A DNA stretch of 64,000 bases, taken from contig NC_081847.1 of assembly GCF_963259705.1 (NCBI RefSeq), forward strand, positions 88,472,485 through 88,536,484, written 5' to 3'. The notes under the pieces were generated by a model. The model was not told the DNA's origin, searched no databases, and was given only the letters and a program-made list of their open reading frames with translations. Each line of letters opens with the position of its first letter. Within the stretch, counting starts at the first letter, position 1. This DNA is from Myotis daubentonii (lineage: Eukaryota; Chordata; Mammalia; Chiroptera; Vespertilionidae). Below, piece by piece: positions 21,058 to 33,900 of the stretch. Position numbers and translations under genes: made by a program.

Positions 21058-21272
21058 TGCCCTGGTCAGTTTGGCTCAGTAGATAGAGCGTTGGCCTGGG
21101 GACCAAAGGGTCCCGGGTTTGATTCAGGTCAGGGGTGCATGCCTGGGTTGCAGGCTCGATCCCCAGTAGGGGGTATGCAGGAGGCAGCTGATGGATGATT
21201 CTCATCATTGATGTTTCTATCTCTCCCTCTCCCTTCCTCTCTAAAATCAATAAAAATATATTAAAAAAGAAA
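21058..21272 (+). mobile_element. Ves SINE
   Basis: GCCCTGGTCAGTTTGGCTCA head (TAGATAGAGCG type) and AATCAATAAAAATATATT tail. Lies 3' of STARD6. Confidence 0.88.
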
Positions 21273-21289
21273 AAGAACACTTGTTATTG

Positions 21290-21505
21290 GCCGAGCCGGT
21301 GTTGCTCAGTGGTTGAGCATCAGCCTATGAAACAGGAGGCCATGGTTTGATTCCCTGTCAAGGCACAGGCCCGAGTTGTGGCCTCAGTCCCCAGTAGGGG
21401 GCGTGCAGGAGGCAGCCAATCCATGTTTCTCTCATCATTGATGTTTCTCTCTCTCCCTCTCCCTTCCTCTCTGAAATCAATAAAAATATAATTAAAAAAA
21501 AATAA
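21290..21505 (+). mobile_element. Ves SINE
   Basis: GGCCGAGCCGGTGTTGCTCA head of the GGTTGAGCATC type. A different subfamily from its left neighbour 20 bp away. The bases around both copies share ACACTTGTTATTG (21271 region and 21510 region), consistent with a target duplication for this copy. Confidence 0.88.
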
Positions 21506-21723
21506 AACAAAAAACACTTGTTATTGAACATCAGTCTTATATGCGATTCAAAACTATATTTAAGGCTGTCCTCTTGTATGAGTTCTCATTTCCACAATGT
21601 ACCTTCAGTAATGTGTACAAGAATACTGTCCAGAATAGTTTAACAGTCATTATGCATATTGACTTAGAAGTAAACTGCAGTAACTGCTACACATGATTTT
21701 ATATGGCCTCATTATCAACAGCC

Positions 21724-21922
21724 TCATTTCTTCTTACGGAGCGAGTGGCAGCTATGATGACGTCCACGTTCTGGGGGAGCTTTGTGTGTCTTTATTCCAT
21801 CTTTTACATTGAGGATGAGGTTCACTAAGTTGGAAGGCATAGTTGCTTCAATTATTGATGGGGACAATTTCCCCCTCATTTCTGTCTGGACAAACATCAC
21901 TACTTTGGAATGCGCTGGATTA
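21724..21922 (-). CDS. STARD6: STARD6 last coding exon
   Basis: The acceptor GTTTACAG leads into [20 protein letters not shown], followed by the START C-terminal helix and a basic tail (…CHSLRKKK) before the TGA at 21726-21724. The tail is slightly longer and more basic than in the human protein as I remember it. No clear AATAAA was found close by on this strand; two Ves SINEs lie downstream (21058-21500). Confidence 0.92.
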
Positions 21923-24900
21923 CTGTAAACAAAGGAAGAATTAAAAACATAAATAATCTTTAGAGTTATCTATGGAATTTACAGGCTTGTCTTATTCACA
22001 GTGGAGTCCTCCATAGTGATTATGATAGGAAACACAGCTATGGAAGGAAGGAGAGAGAAAAGGACAGGTACAGTGATTTTCACACTCATACACATTTTAC
22101 ATGAAAACGGTAACTCGTCCGACTTACAGTCTTCAGTTTTAGTCAGCTTTTCCTTTTTGTCACATTGACTTTTAAATTACAAAAGTAATGTGTGCTTTTG
22201 AAAATTTAAATACAGAATTGTCATAATTGTTCCCTTCATCCTGTTCCTCAGAGAAAATCACTATTTATAGTTTTGACTGTATCTTTTCGGATGGTTGTCT
22301 AAATGTATACAAAGACAGCACACATATGTACACAGATGTACCCCACATATACACACATATACATTTTTGTTTATATAAAAATGAGATGTGTTTATTTTTC
22401 TGCAACTGATTTTATTTTCCTCATAGCAGGATATCATGCACATTTTTCTGTATCAATACATATAGATCAGCTTGATTGTTTTCCATGACTGAATATAGTG
22501 TTTCATACTTCACTTAACCAGTTCTTTATTGACTACCATTTGGGTTATTTCTCACTTTTTGCGGCGATAAAGCTGCAATAAACATCTTTGTAATATATCT
22601 GTTTGCACTTCTATAAATACTTACACTGAATTTCTAAGTCAAGGGTTTTGTACATTTAACATTTTAGTGTTATTTCCAAATTGCCCTCCAAGAGACTAGT
22701 TTTTTTTTTATATTCTGACCCAGTGATCTTTAAACTGGGCTATGTGAAGCCTTTCCAAGGAGTACAAGAAGATGAATAATTTTTAAGAGAATACATTTTT
22801 TAAAAAAATTTTTATATTTTTAAATCCTTACCCGAGGATATTTTTCTATTGACTTTTAGAGAGCGTGGAAGAGAGAGGGAAAGACAGAGAGAGACATCAA
22901 TGTGAGAGAAGCACATTGATTGGTTGCCTCCTGCATGAGCCAGGGCCCGGGCCAGGAAAGGAGCCTGCAACCAAGGTAAGTGCCGTTGACCAGAATCGAA
23001 CCTGGGACCCTTTGGTCTGCAGGCTGACACTCTATCCACTGAGCCAAACTAGCTAGAGCTAAGGGAATACCTTTTCAAAACTCTAACTACCACATATATC
23101 TTTTCCTTAAACTGATCTGAGAATATGTCTCTGATGGAGATGAGGGCTTTTCCTTTCCCACCAGCCTCTTCACGTCACACTTCTCTTGCTTTTCAAAATG
23201 AAGGTATACCTGTCACCCCCAACCCCTAATAGGAATGACTTATCTATTGAATTTATAGGCTTGTCTTATTCACAATGAAGTCTCTCCATAGTGATTATGC
23301 TAGGATACATAGCTATGGAAGGAAGGAAAGAAAACAGAAAAGAAGGTACAGTGATGCTTTACCCCGGCATGCAAACACCTTTGAGATGACAAAGGGAAAC
23401 TTTCGTCTATTGGAAGTGAGTTAAGAAAGGGAATGGCTAACAGCGATCAGGCTATCAATCCCCAGAAGGAAAGTAGGGGAGGGCAGGGGTAAGGGGAAGA
23501 GATCAACCGAAGGACTTGTATACATGTATATAAGCCAAACCAATGGACATGGACAACAGGGGGATGGGAGCATGAGTGTGCGGGGCGGGGGGTTAGTGGG
23601 GGGGGATGAGGACACATTTGTAATACCTTAACTAATAATAAAAAATAAAAATAAATAAAATTTAAAGAAAGAAAGGGAATGGCTAATGACTGGGTGAAAA
23701 TCCTTACCCAGTCATGTTGTCAATTCTTTGCTTAAATAAAACTTAAGGATCTAATTTAGTTGTCTGTTGATAGGTCATGAAGAAGTTTTTGATTATAGGT
23801 TACTATAATTTATGGTACATAGCTCAGATGAAGTTCAAGGGATTGAAGGGCAGTGCTAGACTTATACTCTTTCCATTTTAACCCACGTATTTATGTGAAC
23901 AAAATTTCTCAGTGCTTATATTTATAAAATGCAAAGTAGAAGTGGACTTGATAATAAGCGTTTCCTCATTTTATTAGTGCCAGTAATGTAATACTGATCC
24001 ACAGGTAGACGAGTGTGGCTGGTAGAAGCAGAGACTCTGGAACAGTCTGCGTTGGTTAAAGCTGAGCTTTGCTATTATCCATGTGGAACCTTGAAAAGTT
24101 ACCTAATCTCTCTGAGCTTCCATTTTATCTTCTGTAAAATGGAGACAGTAACACTACCTACTTCGTGGAGTTAATGTGAGGGCCAAATCAATCAATATAT
24201 GTAAATTGTTTGTAATAGTTCCCAGCACATAGTAAGTGCTATCTAAGTTTGGCTAGTAATAAAAAAATGTGTTTCCAATAACAGTTTTAATAATTATACA
24301 CCAGGTAACATATTTGGTAATATGTTATCTGCTTTGATAAATATGTAATAATAATTTAATCCCACACACACTTATATTTTTATTTTTTCAATTTTTAAAT
24401 TTCTTTATTAAGGTATTACATATGTGTCCTTATTCCCCCACACTTATATTTTTAATATTTAGATACTTATAGTAACAGAAAATAATTTTGAAAATTAAAT
24501 ACTCATTTTTGCAGAGAACTATGATAGAATGATTAATAAAAGAATTCAAAACACAAAGCATATTTTACTAGGATAAAGTTATGTGAGAGAAAAAGAGCAA
24601 AAATACGGGTTCAAGGAGAAAAGGAATGATGTAAAAATCTGATTTAAAGGTTGTATATATTTTTAAATTGATAATGTAATATGTTATGGAATTTGTATTC
24701 TATAAAATACATTTATAAGGGCATCATAACAAATTTTTAAGTAGTCAATATTTACTAGTATGATATTCATAAGGAATACAGGTCTAAAATGTAATTTTAT
24801 TTTTACTTCATTCGCATAAATATTTTTCTCATATTGAAGTTTATATTGGACCAATATAAAGTTTTTACGTTTATCTTTATGTACCAATATTTTTTACTTA

Positions 24901-27900
24901 ATATAAAATCATTTAGCAAAAATTAAAACAAGGATTTTTTGAAATGATATACACTAAGTTAATGTACATTAACTTACAAAATGGTATTTTATGTTACCAT
25001 TTTTATTATCGCTAGGCTGGCCATCTGTAGGCAATGACTCATTTCTGATTTCCAACTCTTATCTGAATTTACCTACCAGAAGTCTCATTTTGAAGGAATC
25101 TGTTCTTAGTAGGCAGTCTATTAGAAAGAATGTGTTCAAGATAAAGCATTCATTGCTGATAAATGTAACTGTATTATAATTCTAGGGAATTTATTTTCAA
25201 TTCACAAATATTCCTTAGTAATTCACAGAACTGACTCAATGAAGAAATATAAAACATCAGGTTAATGTTAACCCCGGAGGGGAAAAGCTTTGTGTATGTG
25301 TGACTTGTCCCAGAAACCTCAAATCATACTTTATAGTGAACTATCTTTTCTGATTATACTTCATAGGAAAATACTTATAACAATTATTTTAAAGATCACA
25401 TTCTATTAGGGGCCATTTTTCCCCAGTAGAATGTGCTGGTACATATTCTACTAATGAGTTAGGGATCCTTTAATTAAATCACAAATTGAACTTAAAAACT
25501 GTTACAATAAATAAATGCAAATGATACTTACTCTTTCAGAGGTGAACAGACAAAGCCAGAAGCATGGTTATAACCACGGATGTAATGTGAAGATGGAGGA
25601 TATCCTGGAAAATCCACACTTTTAGCTAAGTGATTTAAAAAGAAATAAAATGAAACCTCTTCCACAAAGGTAAAAAATCCTATTTCAAGTAGGGTGTTTT
25701 AAAATGTATATATAAAACACAGCTTTTAATTTAACTTAGGTATTATCAGCACTGACATTGATTTTATACATGGGCTGTATGTTTGTACGTATGAATGTGT
25801 GCATAGGCCAAAACTGAGAAAATACCAGTTTGAGCACGACTGTCCTCTCAAACGTTTTCATGCTAGTATTTCTAAAGATGCTATTGTTACCTTTTACATA
25901 CAAGAAGAACTGTTCAAAGAATCATTTTATTACTTTCTGAGATTTGAAGCAAAAGAAGTCACAAAGAAAAAGGCTATTAGGAGAATGGGTTTATAGATTT
26001 TTTGTTAAATCACTTTTAAATAAAATATTGGATGTATTTATTTGGCATGTCAAAGAAGATAGTTTAAATGTCCCTTTCTGCAAATTCTCTAAATTCAAAT
26101 TATAATTAAAAATCAGAAGTTTGCCCGACTGGTGTGGCTCAGTGGTTGAGCATCGACCTATGAACCAGAAGGTCACAGTTCGATTCCCAATCAGGGCACA
26201 TGCCCAGGTGGCAGGCTTGATTCCCCAGTAAGGGTGCGTGTGGGAGGCAGCCAATCAATGATTCTCTCTCATAAATGATTCTCTTTCTCTCCCTTCCTGT
26301 CTGAAATCAATAAAAATATATGTTTTAAAAAATCAGTAGAGTTGTTTTAGGAATTATGCAGTATAATTGTATTGAATCTGAATACAGAAGGGAGGTGATT
26401 TGATAATGATTGTTTATGATAATTATATGTACTCTTTCAAAAAATATTTTTTAAATATATGTATTCTGTGCAACTGAATCCTGCTCTTGTCAGAGAAGAT
26501 GGATTTTCCCATGTGATTTTAACATAAGCTATCAATTCTGTGGGAAGTACAATGTTAAGCATTAGCTTTGGTCTAGCTTAGCAAACAAGTGTGGTTGAAT
26601 GAATTTTCCATTTTTATTACTTGTTTCATCACCTTAACAGAGTCTATTCTGTTAGCATAATGATACTTCCAGAAGTGATATGAACATATTTTCCCTGTTT
26701 AAAATATGGAGATTATGCTTGTTCGTAAAAGAAAATTTGTTTTATTCCATGAACAGATATGGGTCTTTTGTGAGTGATATTGGGTTGGTAGTTAGTACTG
26801 ATTTTGGAAAATTAGAAAGACTTGTGTTTTAATTCTGGTTCAGCAGCTTATTGCTGTCTAACTTGTTTCCTCTGGACTTCAGTTTCCGTACTGGTGCGAT
26901 AAAGCATGCAAAACATTTAACTCAAAGCACAGTAAAGTGAACAACAGCAAAAGAAAGGTGAAGAAGAAAACTATGTGTATTCATTGATAATTAATTCAAA
27001 GAAAGTGCTTAAAGCAAATTCAGTACTGATCACTGAATGACTCGTTACAACCATTTGTTGATTTTGATTTCAGACTTCTTTTTTACCCCTAAAAAATGAG
27101 ACAGAAATGGTCTGCTTTCAAAACACAGAAATCGCAGATCTATGACTCAGACACCATTTTGCGTTGTAGACAGTGAATCGATTTTCATCTGCCCGTTTTA
27201 ACAATGAGGTAACTAAATGACAGCTATATGAAAAGGGTGAACATCAGTCCTTAGTGGCATGTTGCACCTGAGCTATGTGTGTGTGAGTGCTATTAGCACA
27301 GCTCTGGACTCTGAAACTTAGTACCACGGACATATCAGAAACCTTGTTGGGAAATAGTCATTGACAACACTTAACTGTCCCTATCTCCAGGTAGCTTACA
27401 GTACGGAAAGCTATTCAGATAGTAGTGGTCAGATTAAATTGAGCTGTGGAGAGAAACAGGGCTCTAGGCCGCTGTCCTGCCAAAGATCCTTCATCATGAC
27501 TTATCTGGAGTTGTCTGGCTCCAAAGATCTTCATGGTATGAACTGGTAATGTTTCAAGTGAATATACACATTAAGAAATGGTCACACACTGGGGTTTTAC
27601 TGGCTGACATATTTTGGGAGGCTAAGGATACATCAAAACCCCAACCTTCTAAAAGAAATATAAGCACATTGTGTAAAGACCCACCCAGTAAAAATAGGAG
27701 TTTTGTCAGTTATTGGATAAGCTCATTCTATGCAATCTACACTAATAAAAGACAAAGATGCTAATTGACCATATCTTCGTGACGCCCACCAGCCAATCAG
27801 GAGTATGCAAATTATACCAACAAAGATGGCAGGTTAATTAGCATACATGGGTGCCGAGCGGCCGGGGGCGGAGCGGGATGTAAGCATTCTGCACTACCCC

Positions 27901-30900
27901 AGCCGCTCCGGGCCTCTGGGCAGCGTGGGAAGGCAGAAAGGCAGCTCTGGGCCAGATCGAAAGCAGAAAGGTGGCCCCTGCCAGAGCAAAGGCGGTGACA
28001 GCAGCCAGGGGAAGGAAGGCCCATTCTTGCACAAATCTTCGTGCATCGGGCCTCTAGTTCAAATATAAAATGATATATCTAAAGATTACTTTTGTTTCTC
28101 AGTAGTTTTGAAATGTTTGCTGTGTAGTTTCAGCCTACAGTTATTTACCTGTACTCAGTGGTGTGGTTATATGCTGCAAAAAGGCCAGGAGATGCCACAC
28201 CATTGACTATGATGTAAAAGGCACCTCCAGAGTAGGGTAAAAACAGCAGGCTGGTCTACATTATACATGTATGTATTAGTCTCACCACGTAAATAGAAAA
28301 TAAATAATTGAAAATATATTTCTTCCAAATGTGAGTTAAAGGGAAAAATTATTAATAACTCATAGTAATTCTAAAATGTGGGCAAAATGTTTCAACTTAC
28401 AACTGATCACATACACATTCCCTTCATAGCACTTGCTGTGCACTATGTCGACAAAGTCTCGGGGGGAAATTGAGCCCATGGCAAAACTTTGTGTAATGGC
28501 ATGACATATGAATGTGTCCTGAAACAAATCAAACCATAAAGATTGCAACAATTAGTTAGTATCTATTCCTTGTACTGCTCCCCAAAGAATTTCACTGTAG
28601 AAGATTGGCCTCTACTTGGAAAAAGCAGGACTTTGCAATTTTAAGAACTCATCACCCTATCAGCCTGCATTTTCTGTGTTAAAGGAACATTAGGTATTAT
28701 TATAAGTACAAGACAACGAAAGCAAAAACAAACAAGCAGGACTACATCAAACTAAAAAGCTTCTGCACAGCAAAGGAAATCATCAACAAAATGAAAAGGG
28801 GCCCTGTCAGTGTGGCTCAGTGGTTGAGTGTCAACCAATGAACCAGGAGATCACAGTTCGATTCCTGTTCAGGACACGTGCCCAGGTTGCAGGCTCAATC
28901 CCTAGTAAGGAGCATGCAGGAGGCAGCTGACCAATGATTCTCTCTCGCCCTCTCCCTGCCTCTCTGAAATCAATAAAAACCTATTCTAAAAAATGAAAAG
29001 GGAACCTACAGAATTAGAGAAAATATTTTTAAATCATATATCTATTTATATATTAATGCATAAAATTCAAAAGTAATCTTTATATCATCTACACTTTGAC
29101 ATTTTAAATGAAGAAATTAAAGCCTAACAGATAACTAGAGATAAGTACAGAACTAGAACCCAGATTCCCTGATTCCCAGTACAACTATTCCACATTGGCT
29201 AGCTAATATATTATGAAAAGTATATTGATTTAGCACCTATGGTGTAAGTCCTAAAATTAAGTGACCAATATTATGTGTTGACATCTGGTGAAAATAGGGT
29301 CTTAACTGGCCTAACTGCAAGTTTCTCTCCTGACTGTTCCCATGGATACGGACTTCAGCCAAACAACCCTCTTTATCTACTGGATCAGGCACAGTGTCTG
29401 CTAGCCTCGAGAATTATTCCAACAGCCAAGTGCATCCTCCTGCAGGATTCGGGGTCATCTCAACCTTTTGGTACTATAAAGCGCCTGCCTCCCTGGTTAT
29501 TCTCTGTCCCCCGGTACAGCTCCCATGACATACAGCCTGGCATGATGTATCCTTGAGAGGTTAGCCAGGCCATTGCATGGTATTGCCTCAGCATCCATTT
29601 TGTTTGGCCAAGCAGCCTGCAGGGGCCTTAAACTGATACAAGTGCATCCCAAGGATACCAGCCCACACTCACAAGCAAATGCAAGTTGATACAACTGTCC
29701 CAATAGTCCTGGGTTCAACAGTCTCCCCAGCCTCGCAGGGCCCCCTTCCTCTGGTGACCCCTTAGATAAAACACCCCAGGGAGCTTACCGAAACGCTGCT
29801 CTTTTTGGTTTGAGTTGACCGATCAGACCTTAGCCTGGGAATTCCCATGCCCACTCCACCCACAGACCCTAACAAAGACATGTGCCTCAGGCCCTGCCCG
29901 GCCCTGCCTGTACCTGCCTTGCTCTCCCTGCGTGGCCTCTTGAGGCTTCACTGTGCTTCCTCCAGGACCTGTGACTAATTTCAATTTCTCTTATGAGCTG
30001 TTGTTGAAACACGGCTCCCCATCCGGCACCCTAGGCTCCACTTCACAAATGTTAACAAAATAACAGTCCTCCTCTGGGCTGAGATTAATTATTAATAAAC
30101 TACTGTTGATCTCATTTGCCTAGTGGCAGGTATCATGTTTTACCGCCCCTGTAACCTTTGGGCGGGAATCCTGAGCTCACCAATCGGATGAATGAGTCAA
30201 CTAAAACACACTCCTAAAGAGGAATACTATAAATATTCATAAGAAGGTAAAATAATTCTATTATAGGGTAAAGCTATTCAGAGATAGTGTGGTATACTGT
30301 AAAGGGCCTAGAATTTGGGATCAGATCAGGTATAAACCCTGGTTCTATCATGTACTGGCTGTGCTGACCTTGAGCATGTCACATAATTTCTCTGACTCTA
30401 TTTTCAAGTTTTTTGGTGCTAAGTCTTGTATTCTTTCCATTATTACAGCTGAGTTGCAGCAACAGCAGAAAGACCTGAAGTGCTAATGGAACTATATAAT
30501 TAGTCTAATACAATCATGAATGAAACAATCCAATGTTTGGATTTTCATTTGCGATGGACCACATTTTTCTTTTTTTTATTATTTACTTTTTCTTTTTTTA
30601 AATATATTTTTATTGATTTCAGAGAGGAAGGGAGAGGGAGAGAGAGATAGAAACATCAATGATGAGAGAGAATCATTGATTGGTGGCCTCCTGCACACCC
30701 CTTACTGGGATCAAGCCTGCAACCCGGGCACAATCCCTTGACCAGAACCCAACCTGGGACCCTTCAGTCCGCAGGCCAACACTCTATCCACTGAGCCAAA
30801 CCAGGGCTGGACCATATTTCTCAAACTAAAGGTACAGATCCCAAGAGGGTCATGGACGTGTGTTGTTTGTTACCTGACTTACCTTTCTGGGCTTCTCCCC

Positions 30901-33900
30901 GCAACTCCCAGACTTTAAAATCAGCTTAATGAAAGCAGGCAAAGTTAACCTACAGAGTTGTAAATAAATGATAAAATGGTGACAGATTTATTTGTGGGAC
31001 ATTTGTTTCTTTTGATAAGTGGAATGTAGTTTGGAGACTCAAAGACCCAGTGATGTGGAGTTTTATAAATGCAATTGTTTGTGAAAATCATAAAAGTTTG
31101 CTAACATTCACATTTGCCACCTCTTTCTAATACAGTTTTTGTTAGCCAAAATTGCGCAACTCAATTTTTAAAAACATCTTACTGAGCTGTAATTTACATA
31201 CCATAAAGTGTAGCAGTCTTAATAAGAGATCTAGTGAACTGCTCCCAAGTTCAGAATCCCTTACCCCACTTCTGTCTTCTTGTTTCTACCTCTTTGTACA
31301 TCTCATTATTACTTTCATTTATATCATATTTTTCTTCTCCTGAATTTTTTTTATTTTTATTATTGAGAATATTACAGATGTCCCCCATTTCTGCTCCCCC
31401 CACCTTTGATCTCCTCTACTCAGCTCCCACTCCACCCCAAGCCTTCACCACACTATTGTCTGTGTCCATAGACTAGGCATATATGCATATATCTACCCTC
31501 AGCTCATACTGATCTTTTCTCCTCCCCTCTTCTAAGCCCTACTTGCTTCTATGATCACTTTCTACACCAATTATTTATATTTTCTTTCCTCATTGTTTTT
31601 CCTCTCTCTTCATCTTCATTTAACTGAGATAATGTATTTAAACTGTTTCTAAAACCACAACCATGTATATGTTATTTCACACTTTTTTCTGTTTTGTTAT
31701 TTCACACTTTATCCTTCTCTTTAATTACATTACATGCTGTTCCTTCTTAAGTCCCTATGGTATGTGTCTGCATTGTTCCTGTTATCTAAGCTATTATCCT
31801 ATATAATAAAAGGGTAATATGCAAATTGACTAGTTGCAATGGTGTGCATTGACCACCAGGGAGCAGATGCTCAACACAGGAGCTGCCCCCTGGTGGTCAG
31901 TGCACTCTCACAGGGGGAGCTCCGCTCAGCCACAAGCCGGGCTGATGACTGCAAACACAGCGGGGTGGCGGGAGCCTCTCCTACCACCTTGGCAACACTA
32001 AGGATGTCCGATAGATGGCTCCTGGGCTGCCAGGGGGATGTCTGACTGCCAGCTTAGGCCCGATCCTCCGGGGAGCAGGCCTAAGCCAGCAGGTGGACAT
32101 CCCCCGAGGGGTCCCGGACTGTGAGAGGGTGCAGCCCCCCACCCACCAAGTACACAGATTTTTGTGCACTGGGCCTCTAGTCCTATATAATAAAAGCCTA
32201 ATATGCCAAGTGTCCAGTCATCCATTCAACCAATCAAAGCATAATATGCTAAGGCTGCTCAACCGCTCGCTATGACATGCACTGACCACCAGGGGACAGA
32301 CAGCTGACCAGTCAATCAGTTGCTATGATGTGCACTGACCACCAGTTGGCAGATGATTCGACCAGTAGGTTAGCTTGCTGCTGGGGTCCGGCCCATCAGG
32401 ACTGAGCAAGATGGGCCAGACATGCCCTGGGGCCCTCCCGCATCCCTCCCAGCCCCGATTGTGCACCGGTGGGGTCCCTTGGCCTGGCCTGCGCCCTCTC
32501 GCAATCCAGGACCCCTCAAGGGATGTCAGACAGCCGGTTTCAACCTGATCCCGCAGGCCAGGCTGAGGGACCCCCCCACTGGTGCATGAATTTGTCCTTA
32601 TGCTCACGAATTTGTACACCAGGCCTCTAGTGACTAATGTAAATATACTGACTTCCCTTTAACAAGGCATGTTTAGTCTTTTCTCCACCTAATGTTGGAG
32701 AATCCAGGAGTTTGTCCCCTGGTAACCAAAGGCACACACCTTCAACAGAGCTAACCAGATTCAGAATGTGGTGTGCATTTAAAACAGAAAGAAGCTAACT
32801 GCAATTAAACTCTTGAGTGATAAAGAAGGAAGTTTTAAGGCTTTTATAAAGATTTCAACTCAATGTGAAATCTATAAAATATGAAGAGTCTACCTAAAAT
32901 AGGCTTAATAAACTTAAATCACTAAGATATAAAACTAAAAATATATTAATACAGGAAAAGTTTAATATTAAACAACAAATTACCGAATCAATCTTGTGTA
33001 TTATACTGTACACTTTCAGTGATTTGTCCCATTTAATTCTAATTTCAGGCTTGTAGAGGAAATCAGCTAGTTTAGATGTTGATTCTGAAATTATTCCTTC
33101 AACACGGTATCTATAGTTAGCAAAATAAAGAAAATTCAAAATTTAATTCAGTCTAAGTTGAAAATATAATGTCATAGTATAACACAGACTAATTTAGCAA
33201 TCAACAGTAAAGAAAATTTGAGGGTCATATCAGCAATTCAAAACACTAATATTCAGCGCTGGCTTTAGCTCAGCGGTTCCTTCACATACAAAACACTAAT
33301 ATTCAATTAGAAGTAGCAAGATTTATTTAAATATATATTATAATAATTAATATAAGTTACTTCAAAGTTCATTTTTTCTAAAAACTTTGTTTATAATGTT
33401 CCTGAAGATTTTTTTAATTTTTTATTAAGTTATTACATATGTGTCCTTATCCCCACGTTACCCCCTACCCCCTGCCCCCACACTCATGTCCTCACCCCCC
33501 TGGTGTCTGTGTCCATTGGTTAGGCCTATATGCTTGCATATAAGTCCTTTGGTTGGTCCCTCCCCCTTCCCCCCACCCTCCCCTACCTTCCATCTGAGGT
33601 TTGACCATCTGATCGTTGCTTCTCTGTCTCTGGATCTGTTTTTGTTCATCAGTTTATGTTGTTCATTATATTCCACAAATGAGTGGAAAATTAAAAAATA
33701 TTTTTATTTCAGAGAGGAAGGGAGAGGGAGAGATAGAAAGATCAACGATGAGAGAGAATCATCGATCTGCTGCCTCCTGCATCTCCCCATGGGGATCGAG
33801 CCCGCAACCCGAGCATGTGTCCTGACCAGGAATCGAACCTCAACCTCCTGGTTCATAGGTTTATGCTCAATCACTGCGCCATGCCAGCTGCGCTGTAGTT

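Noticed and set aside
21058..21130. tRNA-like sequence (A and B box look-alikes)
   Set aside because: Part of a Ves SINE head; SINE tail and many copies in the window show it is not a functional tRNA gene.
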